Positions 41,771 to 51,386 of a stretch of 64,000 nucleotides of DNA are shown one piece after another; positions within the stretch are counted from its first letter, which is position 1, and each line of letters starts with the position of its first letter. The translations under genes were made by a program, and so were the position numbers. Below the pieces are notes generated by a model. It was not told where the DNA came from. It saw only the letters and a list, made by a program, of their open reading frames with translations, and searched no databases. The DNA is from Halomonas halmophila (GTDB lineage Bacteria > Pseudomonadota > Gammaproteobacteria > Pseudomonadales > Halomonadaceae): positions 144,973-208,972 of the forward strand of contig NZ_BJOC01000003.1 in the NCBI RefSeq assembly GCF_006540005.1. Reading direction: 5' to 3'.

Positions 41771-42931
41771 ATGGTGCACTCCTCCAACGGGGGCCTTTCC
41801 CCCATTCCAGAGCTGATCGAGGATATTCGCCAGGGGCGGATGGTCATCCTCATGGATGATGAGGATCGCGAGAATGAAGGCGACATCATCATGGCCGCGG
41901 AGAAGGTCGAGGCCGAGCACATCAACTTCATGGCGCGGCATGCCCGGGGGTTGATCTGCCTGCCGATGACGCGCGAGCGCTGTGAAAGGCTGCAGCTGCC
42001 GCTGATGGTCACCGGCAACGGCTCGGGGTTCGGGACCAAGTTCACTCTCTCCATCGAGGCCGCCGAGGGCGTCACCACCGGCATTTCCGCCGCCGACCGA
42101 GCGCGCACGGTCCAGGCCGCGGCCGCACGGGATGCCAGGCCGGAGGATTTGGTCCAGCCCGGGCATATCTTCCCGCTGATGTCGGAGCCGGGTGGCGTGC
42201 TGCGGCGTGCTGGCCACACCGAGGCGGCCTGCGATCTGTCGGCGCTGGCCGGCCTGGATCCCAGCGGGGTCATCTGCGAGGTCATGAATGATGATGGCAG
42301 CATGGCCCGCCGTCCCGAGCTGGAGCGCTTTGCCCAAGAACATGGCCTCAAGATGGGGACCATCGCCGACCTGATACACTACCGCATCCACAACGAGCAG
42401 ACCGTCGAGCTGGTCGAGTCGCTGCCGGTTCAGACACCACACGGCGCGCTGGATCTGCATGTCTTCCGCGATCGCATTCAGGGCGCTCACCATCTGGCCC
42501 TGGTCAAGGGCAGGCCGGATCCGCAGACATTGACCACGGTACGTGTCCACTTGACCAACGTGATGCGAGACCTGCTGTCGCTGCAGAAAGGGGAGCATGA
42601 CAGCTGGTCGGCCCATGAGGCAGTCGCGGAAATCGCCCGGGTCGAGCAGGGGGTGTTCGTGTTGCTGGATGATGGCCGGCCGCGGCAGGACCTGCATGAC
42701 CTGGTCGAGCAGTTCCTCGAACGCCGTCGACCGTTGCGCACCACCGACTCCGATGGCGCCGGCAACTACCTGACCATCGGCACCGGCTCGCAGATCCTGC
42801 GTGATCTCGGCGTCGGCCGGATGCGCCTGCTGAGCTCACCCTGGCGGTTCTCGGCGCTCTCCGGCTTCGATCTCGAGGTCGTCGAGCGTGTCGACCCCGA
42901 TGGCAGAACGGTGGCTGCTGGCGATCACTGA
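41771..42931 (+). CDS. ribBX: 3,4-dihydroxy-2-butanone-4-phosphate synthase with degenerate GTP cyclohydrolase II domain (RibBX)
   Basis: The N-terminal RibB domain (about 1-205) makes the four-carbon riboflavin precursor from ribulose 5-phosphate. It has [33 protein letters not shown] and the HTEAACDL block. The C-terminal third (about 212-386) aligns in position with GTP cyclohydrolase II but lacks the zinc cysteines: the region after [14 protein letters not shown] has no CxxGDxxxSxxCDC motif. It is therefore a RibBX-type fusion with an inactive RibA-like domain, as known in Pseudomonas. A separate RibA must exist elsewhere. Confidence 0.9.
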   Translation: MVHSSNGGLSPIPELIEDIRQGRMVILMDDEDRENEGDIIMAAEKVEAEHINFMARHARGLICLPMTRERCERLQLPLMVTGNGSGFGTKFTLSIEAAEGVTTGISAADRARTVQAAAARDARPEDLVQPGHIFPLMSEPGGVLRRAGHTEAACDLSALAGLDPSGVICEVMNDDGSMARRPELERFAQEHGLKMGTIADLIHYRIHNEQTVELVESLPVQTPHGALDLHVFRDRIQGAHHLALVKGRPDPQTLTTVRVHLTNVMRDLLSLQKGEHDSWSAHEAVAEIARVEQGVFVLLDDGRPRQDLHDLVEQFLERRRPLRTTDSDGAGNYLTIGTGSQILRDLGVGRMRLLSSPWRFSALSGFDLEVVERVDPDGRTVAAGDH

Positions 42932-43036
42932 AAGTGCCATCATCAATGGATGAACAACGCGCAGCTGCGCCGCCCGTGTCGAGACTCGGACTCGCGAACC
43001 GGCAGCTCGCCATACCGGATTGATCAGGAACAGAAC

Positions 43037-43534
43037 ATGCAACCGATTTCTCAAGTCGAAGGAAGCTTCGTCGACGTCGATGGCCGCTACGTGATCGTGG
43101 TCGGTCGTTTCAATCATCATGTGGTCGACAGTCTGGTCGAGGGTGCGGTGGACAGCCTGACCCGCCATGGGGTGGATGAAGCCAATATCGACATTATCCA
43201 CGCCCCCGGAGCCTGGGAACTGCCGCTGGCGATTCAGCGCGCCCTGCGTGCGGTCCAGCCCGAAGCGGTGATTGCCCTGGGCGCGGTGATCCGCGGCGGC
43301 ACGCCACATTTCGAGCATGTGGCCGGTGAGTGCAACTCGGCGCTGAGTCGTCTGCAGCTGGAGTTCGAAACACCGGTGGCGAATGGCGTGCTGACGGTCA
43401 ATTCCATCGAGCAGGCCATCGAGCGTGCCGGCACCAAGGCCGGCAACAAGGGCACCGAAGCGGCCATGGCGGCCATGGAAATGGTGTCCTTGATGCGCCG
43501 CCTGGAAGCGCCCTCAAGCGGAGACGAGCAATGA
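43037..43534 (+). CDS. ribH: 6,7-dimethyl-8-ribityllumazine synthase
   Basis: Condenses the products of RibD and RibB to lumazine. The 165-residue protein has [37 protein letters not shown] and [17 protein letters not shown], with the catalytic His in the TPHFEHV segment, then [11 protein letters not shown]. The start is ATG 43037 with AGGAA upstream; about 30 upstream in-frame codons are not family-like. Its stop overlaps the nusB ATG by four bases. Confidence 0.96.
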   Translation: MQPISQVEGSFVDVDGRYVIVVGRFNHHVVDSLVEGAVDSLTRHGVDEANIDIIHAPGAWELPLAIQRALRAVQPEAVIALGAVIRGGTPHFEHVAGECNSALSRLQLEFETPVANGVLTVNSIEQAIERAGTKAGNKGTEAAMAAMEMVSLMRRLEAPSSGDEQ

Positions 43535-44031
43535 GCGGTCAGCAGCGTCAGCCCTCGAAGTCCCAGCAGTCGCGTCGTGCCGCCCGTGAGCTGGCCGTCC
43601 AGGGGCTATATCAATGGCACATGACCGGCAAGGCGGTCACCACCCTGGAAGCAGAGTTCCGCGGTCAGGTCGCCGACGAGGATCTGGAAGATCATGAAAA
43701 CTGGCACAAGGTCATGGAGATCGCTGACCTGGCGTTGTTTCACGAGCTCCTGCATGGCGCGGTGAGCCAGCAGGAGGTCATCGACGGGCATCTGGCACCG
43801 GTCCTCGATCGCCGCCTGGATGAGCTGGACGCCATCGAGCTGGCCATTCTGCGCCTGGGTACCTATGAGCTGGGCTTTCGCATGGATGTGCCGTACCGTG
43901 CGGCCATCAACGAAGGCGTCGAGCTGGCCAAGTCATTCGGCGCCACGGAGGGACACCGCTATGTCAATGGCATTCTCGACAAGCTGGCGGTTCAACTTCG
44001 CGCCGCCGAGGTCGAAGCGCGTCGTCGCTGA
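43531..44031 (+). CDS. nusB: Transcription antitermination factor NusB
   Basis: An RNA-binding factor for rRNA antitermination with NusE/S10. The 166-residue protein begins with a basic Gln/Ser-rich segment, then [20 protein letters not shown] (about 16-35), and ends with [29 protein letters not shown] and [13 protein letters not shown] (in parts), all typical. ribH-nusB coupling is conserved. thiL begins 14 bp later. Confidence 0.96.
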   Translation: MSGQQRQPSKSQQSRRAARELAVQGLYQWHMTGKAVTTLEAEFRGQVADEDLEDHENWHKVMEIADLALFHELLHGAVSQQEVIDGHLAPVLDRRLDELDAIELAILRLGTYELGFRMDVPYRAAINEGVELAKSFGATEGHRYVNGILDKLAVQLRAAEVEARRR

Positions 44032-44045
44032 AGGCTGTCGAGCGA

Positions 44046-44999
44046 ATGCATAGCGAATTCGAGCTGATTTCCCGTTTTCTCACGCCTGCCTCCCGGAGCA
44101 CCGAGGCCGGCGTTGCGCTGGGGATCGGGGATGATGCGGCCCTGCTGACGCCTGCACCGGGACAGCGCCTGGCGGTAAGTGTCGATACCTCGGTGGCCGA
44201 TGTGCATTTTCCGGCCTCGGCCCCGGCACGGGCCATCGGCCATCGGGCGCTGGCGGTCAGCCTCAGCGATCTGGCGGCCATGGGGGCCAGGGCGCGCTGG
44301 TGTCTCATGTCGCTGACGCTGCCGGAGCCCGACGGGGACTGGGTGGCGGCGTTCGCGGAGGGCTTTCATGCGCTGTGTCGCGACACGGACGTCGAGCTGG
44401 CAGGAGGCGATGTCAGCCGTGGTGAGCTGGCGGTGAGCGTGACCGTCATGGGTGAGGTCCCGCCCGGCGAAGCGTTGACACGGACCGGGGCTGAGCCGGG
44501 GCATCATCTGGCGGTGACCGGTGTGCTGGGTGGCGGGGCAGGTGGCCTGGCGCACTGGCAGGCCGGCGAACGTGATCTGTCCACGCCTCTGCTGGGGCGC
44601 TATCTGCTGCCCGAGCCGCGCCTGTCGGCTGGAATGGCGCTGCGTGGTCTGGCGAGTGCCGCCATCGACATCTCCGATGGCCTGCTGGCCGATCTGGGAC
44701 ATCTGTGTCAGGCCTCGGGGCTGGGGGCCAGGCTCTGCCCCGAATCGCTTCCGCTGGCCGTGGGGCTCGTCGACCGGCTCGGCACTGACCCGGCGCTGCA
44801 GGCCGCGCTGAGTGGTGGAGATGATTACGAGCTATTGGTGAGCCTGTCGCCGGACAGCCTTGAACCGGCCAGACAGCGACTGGCGGCACTGGAGGTGCCG
44901 CTGACCGTGATCGGCAGCTTCACCAGTGAGCCTGGCCTGCAAGGAGTCGATGCCTCGGCGCCATCGGGCTGGCAGCACTTTCCGGGAGAGAGGCCATGA
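44046..44999 (+). CDS. thiL: Thiamine-monophosphate kinase
   Basis: Phosphorylates thiamine monophosphate to thiamine diphosphate. The 317-residue PurM-like ATPase has GIGDDAALL (about 26-34), VSVDTSVADVHF, LAVSLSDLAAMGA (about 68-80), the GGDVSRG block and AAIDISDGLLADLGHL (about 209-224), with Asp residues that bind magnesium. It overlaps pgpA by four bases. Confidence 0.95.
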   Translation: MHSEFELISRFLTPASRSTEAGVALGIGDDAALLTPAPGQRLAVSVDTSVADVHFPASAPARAIGHRALAVSLSDLAAMGARARWCLMSLTLPEPDGDWVAAFAEGFHALCRDTDVELAGGDVSRGELAVSVTVMGEVPPGEALTRTGAEPGHHLAVTGVLGGGAGGLAHWQAGERDLSTPLLGRYLLPEPRLSAGMALRGLASAAIDISDGLLADLGHLCQASGLGARLCPESLPLAVGLVDRLGTDPALQAALSGGDDYELLVSLSPDSLEPARQRLAALEVPLTVIGSFTSEPGLQGVDASAPSGWQHFPGERP

Positions 45000-45469
45000 A
45001 TCGAGCCCCGAAGAGCGTCTGGCATCGTCCGGCCCATTTCCTGGCATTCGGCTTCGGCAGTGGTGCGGTGCCCTTTGCCCCGGGCACCTTCGGTACCTTC
45101 GCCGCGATCCCCTGCTACTGGTTGCTCTCGGAACTGCCCCTGGGCTGGTACATGCTGGTCGTGGCGGTTGCCTTCATCTGGGGCATCTGGCTGTGTGACA
45201 AGACATCCCGCGACCTCGGCGTGCATGATCACTCAGGTATCGTCTGGGACGAGTTCGTCGGCTACTGGCTGACCATGGCCGCGGTCCCCTTCTCCTGGGA
45301 GGCGGCAATCTGGGGCTTTGTGGTCTTTCGGGTGTTCGATGTCTTCAAGCCCTGGCCGATCCGCTGGGCGGATCGGCGCGTGGCGGGCGGCTTCGGCATC
45401 ATGATCGACGATGTGCTGGCCAGTGTGTATGGCTGGAGTACCATGCACCTGTGGTTCTGGCTGCATTGA
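44996..45469 (+). CDS. pgpA: Phosphatidylglycerophosphatase A
   Basis: Dephosphorylates phosphatidylglycerol phosphate in the inner membrane. The 157-residue protein has about four helices, FGSGAVPFAPGTFGTF near the start (about 19-34), DHSGIVWDEFVGYWLTM (about 77-93), where the catalytic acidic residues lie, and a C-terminal IMIDDVLASVY. ATGA overlap with thiL. A GC hairpin follows near 45508-45531, without a T run. Confidence 0.95.
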   Translation: MNRAPKSVWHRPAHFLAFGFGSGAVPFAPGTFGTFAAIPCYWLLSELPLGWYMLVVAVAFIWGIWLCDKTSRDLGVHDHSGIVWDEFVGYWLTMAAVPFSWEAAIWGFVVFRVFDVFKPWPIRWADRRVAGGFGIMIDDVLASVYGWSTMHLWFWLH

Positions 45470-45556
45470 GCCGAGCTGCCGGTGTGGTGTGCCCGAAGAC
45501 TCGGAGCGCCCGCCGGTGGACACCGGGCGGTCGCGTCACCAGACATGGAGCAGTCA

Positions 45557-46786
45557 ATGCGCAAGGAAAGGTTGATCGTGCCGGTCATCCTGGGCGTGGC
45601 ATTGGCCTGGGCCGTGGCCCAGACGATTGCCAGCCTGATGTTCGAGCGCGAGCTGGTTCGCGCCATTCGCGACCTCCAGGCGCGTGGAGAATTATCCATC
45701 TGGCGCAGGGAGGCCGACCAGGGCTGGCTTACCTCGTCCGGGGTCATTGAACTGGCACCGCTCTTCGGTGATCTTTGGCACCTTGAGATTCACTACCATG
45801 CCCGCCATGGGCTGCTCAGCACGCGCATGGAGGGGTCTCTCGACCCTCACCTGGATGGCGTTGCCGAAGAAGCTGCCATACGCCCCGCTTGGGAGGCACG
45901 TTATCACCTGCTGTCCGGTACCTTCGATGGTTCCATGGAGCTGGCCCCGCTGGAGGTGCGTCAGGAAGAGCGGACTTTCACGTTGCGCGGTACACGCTTC
46001 GCCGTTCAGGGCGAGTTCGGCAACTGGCGGGGGCGGGCCCATGTCGAGTCGGCTCGTCTCGAAGACGGCAACACCATGCTCGAGGCGGGCCCCATTACGC
46101 TCGAGAGCCGTTATGCCTATGTCGATGGTGCCTATCATTTCACCCAGCGGGATCTGCTCAAGGTCAACGGTCTAAGCTGGCGCTCTCCCGATCTGGCGCT
46201 GAACGCCGAACAGCTGGTGCTGCACAGCAAGACCGAGCTCGACGAAGAAGAGCTGCGGGTGCGCGCCGAGCTGGGGCTGGGGCAGGTCATGTCGGCGGAT
46301 CAGGTCCTGCTGGAAGGCTCAATGGTGGGCGAACTGTCGCGCCTCGACGCCGATGCCCTGCGTTCCCTGCTGGCACACTTGAAAAGCGCTACCGCGCGTG
46401 GTGGTGCCGGCTTGCGTGGACGCGACCTGCTGGCTTACCTGGCCGACGACATCCGCCGGCTGATGAGCGATTCGCCGCGCTTCGATCTCTCCGAGGTGGA
46501 TCTCGACAGCCCGATGCTGGGCCTGACGCTGAACGGTGAGGGCGCCCTGATCTTCGATGGTCGCGATCTGTCGGCCCTGGAGCCGGAACTCCTTTACACC
46601 GAAGCGGAGCAGGGCGCCTGGCGCGAGCGCCTGGACGGCGACTTCCTGTGGCAGGATCTGCCTGCTGTGGTCTCGCTGTGGCTGGGCCTGCCGCTGGATA
46701 CCGACGACCTGCAGCTCGACGTCGTCAGTGGCCAGGTGCGACTCAATGGTCGTCCGCTTTCGGCATTCTCGCCGCCCCTGCCATGA
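45557..46786 (+). CDS. DUF945 (YdgA-like) membrane-anchored protein
   Basis: A 409-residue protein with an N-terminal membrane anchor (LIVPVILGVALAWAVAQTI, about 6-24) and a large periplasmic part. The beginning resembles DUF945/YdgA: IASLMFERELVRAI, GWLTSSGVIEL and FGDLWHLEIHYHARHGL. The family has an unknown role. The start chosen is ATG 45557, 6 bp after a GGAG site; ATG 45545 is an alternative. It ends right before a candidate heat-shock promoter for lon. Confidence 0.78.
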   Translation: MRKERLIVPVILGVALAWAVAQTIASLMFERELVRAIRDLQARGELSIWRREADQGWLTSSGVIELAPLFGDLWHLEIHYHARHGLLSTRMEGSLDPHLDGVAEEAAIRPAWEARYHLLSGTFDGSMELAPLEVRQEERTFTLRGTRFAVQGEFGNWRGRAHVESARLEDGNTMLEAGPITLESRYAYVDGAYHFTQRDLLKVNGLSWRSPDLALNAEQLVLHSKTELDEEELRVRAELGLGQVMSADQVLLEGSMVGELSRLDADALRSLLAHLKSATARGGAGLRGRDLLAYLADDIRRLMSDSPRFDLSEVDLDSPMLGLTLNGEGALIFDGRDLSALEPELLYTEAEQGAWRERLDGDFLWQDLPAVVSLWLGLPLDTDDLQLDVVSGQVRLNGRPLSAFSPPLP

Positions 46787-46815
46787 CTTGAAGTTTCCGC
46801 TCTTCGCCCGCATTC
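46787..46815 (+). promoter_or_regulatory. Candidate sigma32 heat-shock promoter for lon
   Basis: CTTGAAG at 46787-46793 matches the sigma32 -35 element (CTTGAAA) at six of seven bases. CCGCATTC at 46808-46815 resembles the -10 element (CCCCATNT). The spacing is 14 bp, which is acceptable. lon is a classical sigma32 gene, so position and content agree. The inverted repeat GGACG...CGTCC near 46831-46849 lies in the leader. Confidence 0.5.
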
Positions 46816-46864
46816 CCTGATCATCACGGGACGTATTATCCCGTCCTTTCAGGATGAGGTACGC

Positions 46865-49300
46865 ATGAGCGACGACAACGATCAAGGTATCGAACAGGAC
46901 GGCCTGGAATGGGTCCAGGTCGAGGAAAGTGAAGAGCCCCTGCAGCCCGGCAGTGGCATGGGGCAGGCCGTCGTGCCGGCCAGTGACAGCCTTCCCGAGC
47001 GCATCTATCTGCTGCCGGTGCACAATCGTCCCTTCTTTCCGGCCCAGGTTCAGCCCCTGGTGATCAATCGTGAGCGCTGGGAAGAGACCATCCAGCGGGT
47101 CGGTAACACGCCTCACCAGATGGTGGGGCTGGCCTTCGTCGGCGAAACCGGCGTCGAGGAACTGGGCCATGACGACTTCCCGGAAGTCGGCACCACCGTC
47201 AAGGTCCACAAGCTCCAGGGTGAAGACTCCCAACTGCAGTTCATCGCCCAGGGGATGCGCCGCTTCCGCATACAGCGCTGGCTGTCCAAGGAACCGCCCT
47301 ACCTGGTCGAGGTCAGCTATCCGCGCGAGCCGGTCGAGCCCGAGGAAGACGAGACCCGTGCCTATGCCATGGCCCTGATCAACGGCATCAAGGAACTGCT
47401 GCCGATCAATCCCCTGTATGGCGAAGAGCTCAAGCACTACCTCAATCGCTTCAGCCCGCATGAGCCCGGCCCCCTGACCGACTTTGCCGCGGCCATCACC
47501 TCGGCCAAGGGCCCCGAGCTACAGGATGTGCTGGGGACCCTGCCGGTCATCGAGCGCATGCAGAAGGTACTGCCGCTGCTGCGCAAGGAAATCGAGGTGG
47601 CCCAGCTGCAGAGCGAGATCAGCGAGCAGGTCAATGCGCAGATGCAGGAACGTCAGCGTGAGTTCTTCCTGCGCGAGCAGCTCAAGGTGATTCAGCGCGA
47701 ACTGGGCATTTCCAAGGATGACCGGGAAAACGATGTCGACACCTTCCGCGCCCGGCTGGCCGACAAGGTCGTGCCCGAGCGGGCCATGGAGCGCATCAAT
47801 GATGAGCTCGACAAGCTCTCGGTGCTGGAGACCGGCTCGCCGGAATATGGCACCACCCGGCACTATCTCGACTGGCTCACTTCGCTGCCCTGGGGCGTCA
47901 CCAGCGATGACCAGCTCGATCTGGCGCATGCGCGTACGGTGCTGGATCGCGACCATGATGGCCTGAAGGACGTCAAGGAACGCATCGTCGAGTTTCTCGC
48001 CGAGGGCACCTTCAAGGGTGATGTAGGCGGGTCCATCCTGCTGCTGGTGGGGCCCCCGGGGGTCGGCAAGACCTCGGTCGGCCGCTCCATCGCCGAAGCA
48101 CTGGGGCGTGAGTTCTATCGTTTCTCGGTGGGCGGCATGCGTGACGAGGCCGAAATCAAGGGCCACCGTCGCACCTATGTGGGCGCCATGCCCGGCAAGC
48201 TCGTGCAGGCCCTCAAGGAGGTCGAGGTCGAGAATCCGGTGATCATGCTCGATGAGGTCGACAAGATGGGGCAATCCTTCCAGGGGGACCCGGCCTCGGC
48301 CCTGCTGGAAGTGCTCGATCCGGAGCAGAACATCGACTTTCTGGATCACTATCTGGACGTGCGCCTCGATCTGTCGAAGGTGTTGTTCGTGTGCACCGCC
48401 AACACCCTGGACTCCCTGCCACCGGCCCTGCTCGATCGCATGGAGCAGATTCGTCTTTCCGGCTACATTGCCGAGGAGAAGATGGCGATCGCCAAGCACC
48501 ACCTCTGGCCCAAGCTGCTCAAGCGCGACCAGATTCCCAAGAAGCGCATCAATCTCACCGATGCCGCGCTGCGTCAGATCATCGAGGGCTATGCCCGCGA
48601 AGCCGGGGTGCGGCAGCTCGAGAAGCAGCTGCATCGCATCGTGCGCAAGGCGGCGGTCAAGCTGCTGGAAAACGGTCAGCAGTCGATCAAGGTCTCGGTG
48701 AAGAACCTCGAGGAATTCCTCGGCGCGCCGACCTTCCGCAAGGAAAAGGTCATGAAGGGCGAGGGCGTGGTGACCGGCCTGGCCTGGACCTCGATGGGCG
48801 GTGCTACCCTGTCCGTCGAGGCCGGCAAGGTGCATGCGCTGGATCGCGGCTTCAAGCTGACCGGCCAACTGGGCGAGGTCATGAAGGAATCGGCGAACAT
48901 TGCCTACAGCTATGTGCTGGGGCATCTGACCGAGTATGGGGCCGATGCCGATTTCTTCGATTCGGCCTTCGTGCACCTGCACGTGCCGGAAGGCGCCACG
49001 CCCAAGGATGGCCCCTCGGCCGGGGTCACCATCACCACGGCCCTGCTGTCGCTGGCGCGTCACGAGCCCGTCGACCGGCCGCTGGCCATGACCGGGGAGC
49101 TGACGCTGACCGGGCAGGTCCTGCCGGTGGGGGGCATTCGCGAAAAGATTATCGCGGCGCGTCGCAGCGAGATCTTCGAGGTGATCCTGCCGGATGCCAA
49201 CCGGCGTGACTACGAAGAGCTGCCGGACTACCTGCGCGAGGGCCTGACGGTGCATTTCGCCGGTCATTATCGGGATGTGGCCAGGGTGGTGTTCGCTTAG
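46865..49300 (+). CDS. lon: ATP-dependent Lon protease
   Basis: Degrades damaged and regulatory proteins in the cytoplasm. The 811-residue LonA protein has an N-terminal substrate-binding domain (about 45-245), AAA+ Walker A GPPGVGKT (396-403), Walker B IMLDEVDK, and the proteolytic dyad Ser718 (PKDGPSAG) and Lys761 (REKIIAARR), 43 residues apart as in E. coli. It has a longer N terminus than E. coli Lon. Its TAG stop (49298-49300) touches the start of a MITE-like palindrome. Candidate sigma32 promoter upstream. Confidence 0.97.
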   Translation: MSDDNDQGIEQDGLEWVQVEESEEPLQPGSGMGQAVVPASDSLPERIYLLPVHNRPFFPAQVQPLVINRERWEETIQRVGNTPHQMVGLAFVGETGVEELGHDDFPEVGTTVKVHKLQGEDSQLQFIAQGMRRFRIQRWLSKEPPYLVEVSYPREPVEPEEDETRAYAMALINGIKELLPINPLYGEELKHYLNRFSPHEPGPLTDFAAAITSAKGPELQDVLGTLPVIERMQKVLPLLRKEIEVAQLQSEISEQVNAQMQERQREFFLREQLKVIQRELGISKDDRENDVDTFRARLADKVVPERAMERINDELDKLSVLETGSPEYGTTRHYLDWLTSLPWGVTSDDQLDLAHARTVLDRDHDGLKDVKERIVEFLAEGTFKGDVGGSILLLVGPPGVGKTSVGRSIAEALGREFYRFSVGGMRDEAEIKGHRRTYVGAMPGKLVQALKEVEVENPVIMLDEVDKMGQSFQGDPASALLEVLDPEQNIDFLDHYLDVRLDLSKVLFVCTANTLDSLPPALLDRMEQIRLSGYIAEEKMAIAKHHLWPKLLKRDQIPKKRINLTDAALRQIIEGYAREAGVRQLEKQLHRIVRKAAVKLLENGQQSIKVSVKNLEEFLGAPTFRKEKVMKGEGVVTGLAWTSMGGATLSVEAGKVHALDRGFKLTGQLGEVMKESANIAYSYVLGHLTEYGADADFFDSAFVHLHVPEGATPKDGPSAGVTITTALLSLARHEPVDRPLAMTGELTLTGQVLPVGGIREKIIAARRSEIFEVILPDANRRDYEELPDYLREGLTVHFAGHYRDVARVVFA

Positions 49301-49441
49301 GAAACCACTGATTTATTACTGCGCTCGATATCTTGGCTGCCGGCGGTACTCAATATCCTCATTTACTGGCGTGTAAACTGCGGTATTTCCGTTCCGGCGG
49401 CAGCCAACCTATCTTCGCTCGTCACATAAATCAGCGCTTCC
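49300..49441. mobile_element. MITE-like imperfect palindrome abutting lon
   Basis: A 142-bp element whose two halves form a long imperfect inverted repeat. The ends are GGAAACCACTGATTTAT (49300-49316) and, on the other strand, GGAAGCGCTGATTTAT (49441-49426). The inner arms share TTGGCTGCCG (49333-49342 on plus; the complementary CGGCAGCCAA is at 49398-49407), with further partial pairing to about 60 bp per arm. There is no coding capacity. The form is that of a miniature inverted-repeat transposable element or large hairpin repeat. No target duplication was identified with confidence. Confidence 0.65.
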
Positions 49442-49453
49442 TTGGCCGCTGGC

Positions 49454-49593
49454 CACGAGCTACGAGTTGGAGACGCGCCGCCAGTGGATGGGTTGCCGTC
49501 TGTCTGGGCGGTGCCATCGTTCTGCTCGCTGCTCGCTGCTCGCTGCTCGCTGCTCGCTGCTCGCTGCTCGCTGCTCGCTGCTCGCCGCTCGCC
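49454..49593. repeat. GCTCGCT heptamer array with a short opposing degenerate array
   Basis: Ten tandem 7-bp units at 49524-49593: eight GCTCGCT and two GCTCGCC (AGCGAGC and GGCGAGC on the minus strand). On the plus strand at 49454-49474, CACGAGC, TACGAGT and TGGAGAC look like degenerate units in opposite orientation, so the layout resembles the inverted heptamer arrays at 28955-29043. The array ends 3 bp before the bepA stop codon. Confidence 0.85.
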
Positions 49594-49596
49594 TCG

Positions 49597-51057
49597 CTAT
49601 TGAAAATCTTCCATGCTTTCCCGGTATTCGATAAAGGCCTGCCTGCGCTGTTCGGCATGGGCCAGGGCTATGGGGGCGCCGTTCTGCTTGGCGACCTCCA
49701 TGGCGATATCCAGCTGCTCGATGCCCTGGTCGATACGCCCCGTCAGTTGCAATTGCTCGGCACGGGCAATATGCCCCCAGGCCTTGCGTTCGCTGTGGCC
49801 AGCCGCTTCGGCCAGCAAAGCGAACACTTGAGGGTCCTCGGGGCGGTCGTTCGCCAGGTCGTGGAGGACGTGGTACGCCGCGTTGGGGTCACGCTGCAAC
49901 AGCGCCTCACCGAGCACCAGGCGGGCCGGGAAGTAGCCCGGCATCAGCCGTAGCTGGTGTCGGCTGCGGGCGATGGCCTGCTCGATGAGGCCGGCATCCA
50001 GCGCTATTGCGGCGGCGCTGGCCGGCAGCAGGGAGAGGTCAGGGTGCTGCTCGGCCAGGACATCCAGGATAGCCAAGGCGTCTTGGATCCTGCCTTGCTT
50101 GGCATCGATCAGCGCCTGCAGGTAGCGTCTAGCATCCTGCGGGGCGCCATCCTTTGCCTGACGCGTTACGGCCTGGCGCGGGTTGCGATGATGAATGGCC
50201 AGCAGACTCCGGGCGCGCACCAGCTGATACTCCAGGCTGTCGGTTCCCGAGGCCTCGATCTGTAGCTGATCGACGCGGCTCTGGGCGTCACTGATGCGTG
50301 ATTGCGTGACCGGGTGTGTCAGCAGGAATTCCGGCGGGCTTCCGCCCTGCAGAGAGATCATGCGCTGCATGGTACGGAACATGTCGACCATGGCCTGTGG
50401 ATCATAGCCGGCCCCGGCCATGATCTGCAGCCCGCTGCGATCGGCCTCGTGCTCGTAACGCCGGGAGTAGGCCAACTGGTCCTGGATGAAGGCGGCCTGA
50501 GAGCCCATGGCGGCGGCGATGCCGGCGTCGCCTCCGCCGCCGGCCGCGATCAGCATACCAGCCAGCATGGCGGCCATGGTCGGGATCTGGGTCTGTTCGG
50601 CGCGGGCCTTGCGGCGCGCGTAGTGGCGTTGTTCCAGGTGCCCCAGCTCGTGGGCGATGACCGAGACCAGGGGCGCCTCCTGCTCGGCAAAGGCGAACAG
50701 GCCGGTGTTGATGCCGATGACTCCGCCCGGTACGGCAAAGGCATTGAGCCGTTCACTGCCGACCAGGGTGGTAATCGGGTCGATGCCGACCAGGCTGGCA
50801 TGGGGCAGCAACTGGGCCACCAGCGCTTCCACGTAGGCCTGGGTGATGGGATCATCCCAGGTGCTGGCATGAGCGCGAAACTGCCGTAACCAGGTGCGGC
50901 CCAGCTGGGTCTCTTCACCACTTACCGCCTGAGTATTACTGTTGACCAGCGTCGGTAACTCGGGTGGTTCCAGGTCCAGGTTCAGGGCTTTGCTCGGGGT
51001 GGCCAGGGTCAGGCACACCACCGCCATGCCAAGGCAGGTAGCGAGTCGTCGAAGCAT
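49597..51057 (-). CDS. bepA: BepA-like periplasmic M48 metalloprotease/chaperone with TPR
   Basis: Maintains outer-membrane assembly (LptD maturation, degradation of stalled BAM substrates) in E. coli. The 486-residue precursor has a signal peptide (about 1-24, ending PSKA), the zinc motif HELGH at 136-140, the third ligand region YEHEADRSG (Glu204), the regulatory His248 in LLTHPVTQSR, and a C-terminal TPR region (about 300-480). Length is within one residue of E. coli BepA. The start is ATG 51055-51057; a longer upstream frame has no signal peptide. Convergent with lon. Confidence 0.93.
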   Translation of the reverse strand: MLRRLATCLGMAVVCLTLATPSKALNLDLEPPELPTLVNSNTQAVSGEETQLGRTWLRQFRAHASTWDDPITQAYVEALVAQLLPHASLVGIDPITTLVGSERLNAFAVPGGVIGINTGLFAFAEQEAPLVSVIAHELGHLEQRHYARRKARAEQTQIPTMAAMLAGMLIAAGGGGDAGIAAAMGSQAAFIQDQLAYSRRYEHEADRSGLQIMAGAGYDPQAMVDMFRTMQRMISLQGGSPPEFLLTHPVTQSRISDAQSRVDQLQIEASGTDSLEYQLVRARSLLAIHHRNPRQAVTRQAKDGAPQDARRYLQALIDAKQGRIQDALAILDVLAEQHPDLSLLPASAAAIALDAGLIEQAIARSRHQLRLMPGYFPARLVLGEALLQRDPNAAYHVLHDLANDRPEDPQVFALLAEAAGHSERKAWGHIARAEQLQLTGRIDQGIEQLDIAMEVAKQNGAPIALAHAEQRRQAFIEYRESMEDFQ

Positions 51058-51386
51058 CTTGGTCTCGTCAAGTACTTGAATCCAGCGTCGGCGGTTTCGT
51101 CCGGCCATTTTTCCATGCCAGCCTTCCTGTGACAGCCGCGGGGGCATAAAGTGCCGAACCGGATATCGTCCGGATAACCTGATTACAGACTCCATCCTAG
51201 AGTAATGCCAACTACCGGGTACAGGTGTCTGTTTCGTTTCTCGGGTCCCTGCCCGTGGTCTAAATGCTTCTCGACAGGGAGAAAAATACAGTAGGCTAGA
51301 TAAGATACCCCGTCTCTTGAGGGCGGCGATCACTTCTTGTGCTGGGTGACAGTACGTCATCCCTTGTCATCGGAGCGCTTGGGCAT
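51058..51386. promoter_or_regulatory. Divergent bepA/adaptor-operon intergenic region
   Basis: A 329-bp region between the divergent bepA and the three-gene adaptor cassette. It contains a small inverted repeat CCGGATATCGTCCGG (near 51159-51173) and AT-rich stretches around 51285-51310 that may serve as promoters. No gene is visible. Confidence 0.4.

Noticed and set aside
47519..49267. 582-codon minus-strand frame opposite lon
   Set aside because: Fully antisense to a well-supported lon gene, no domain motifs and His/Gln/Arg-biased composition.
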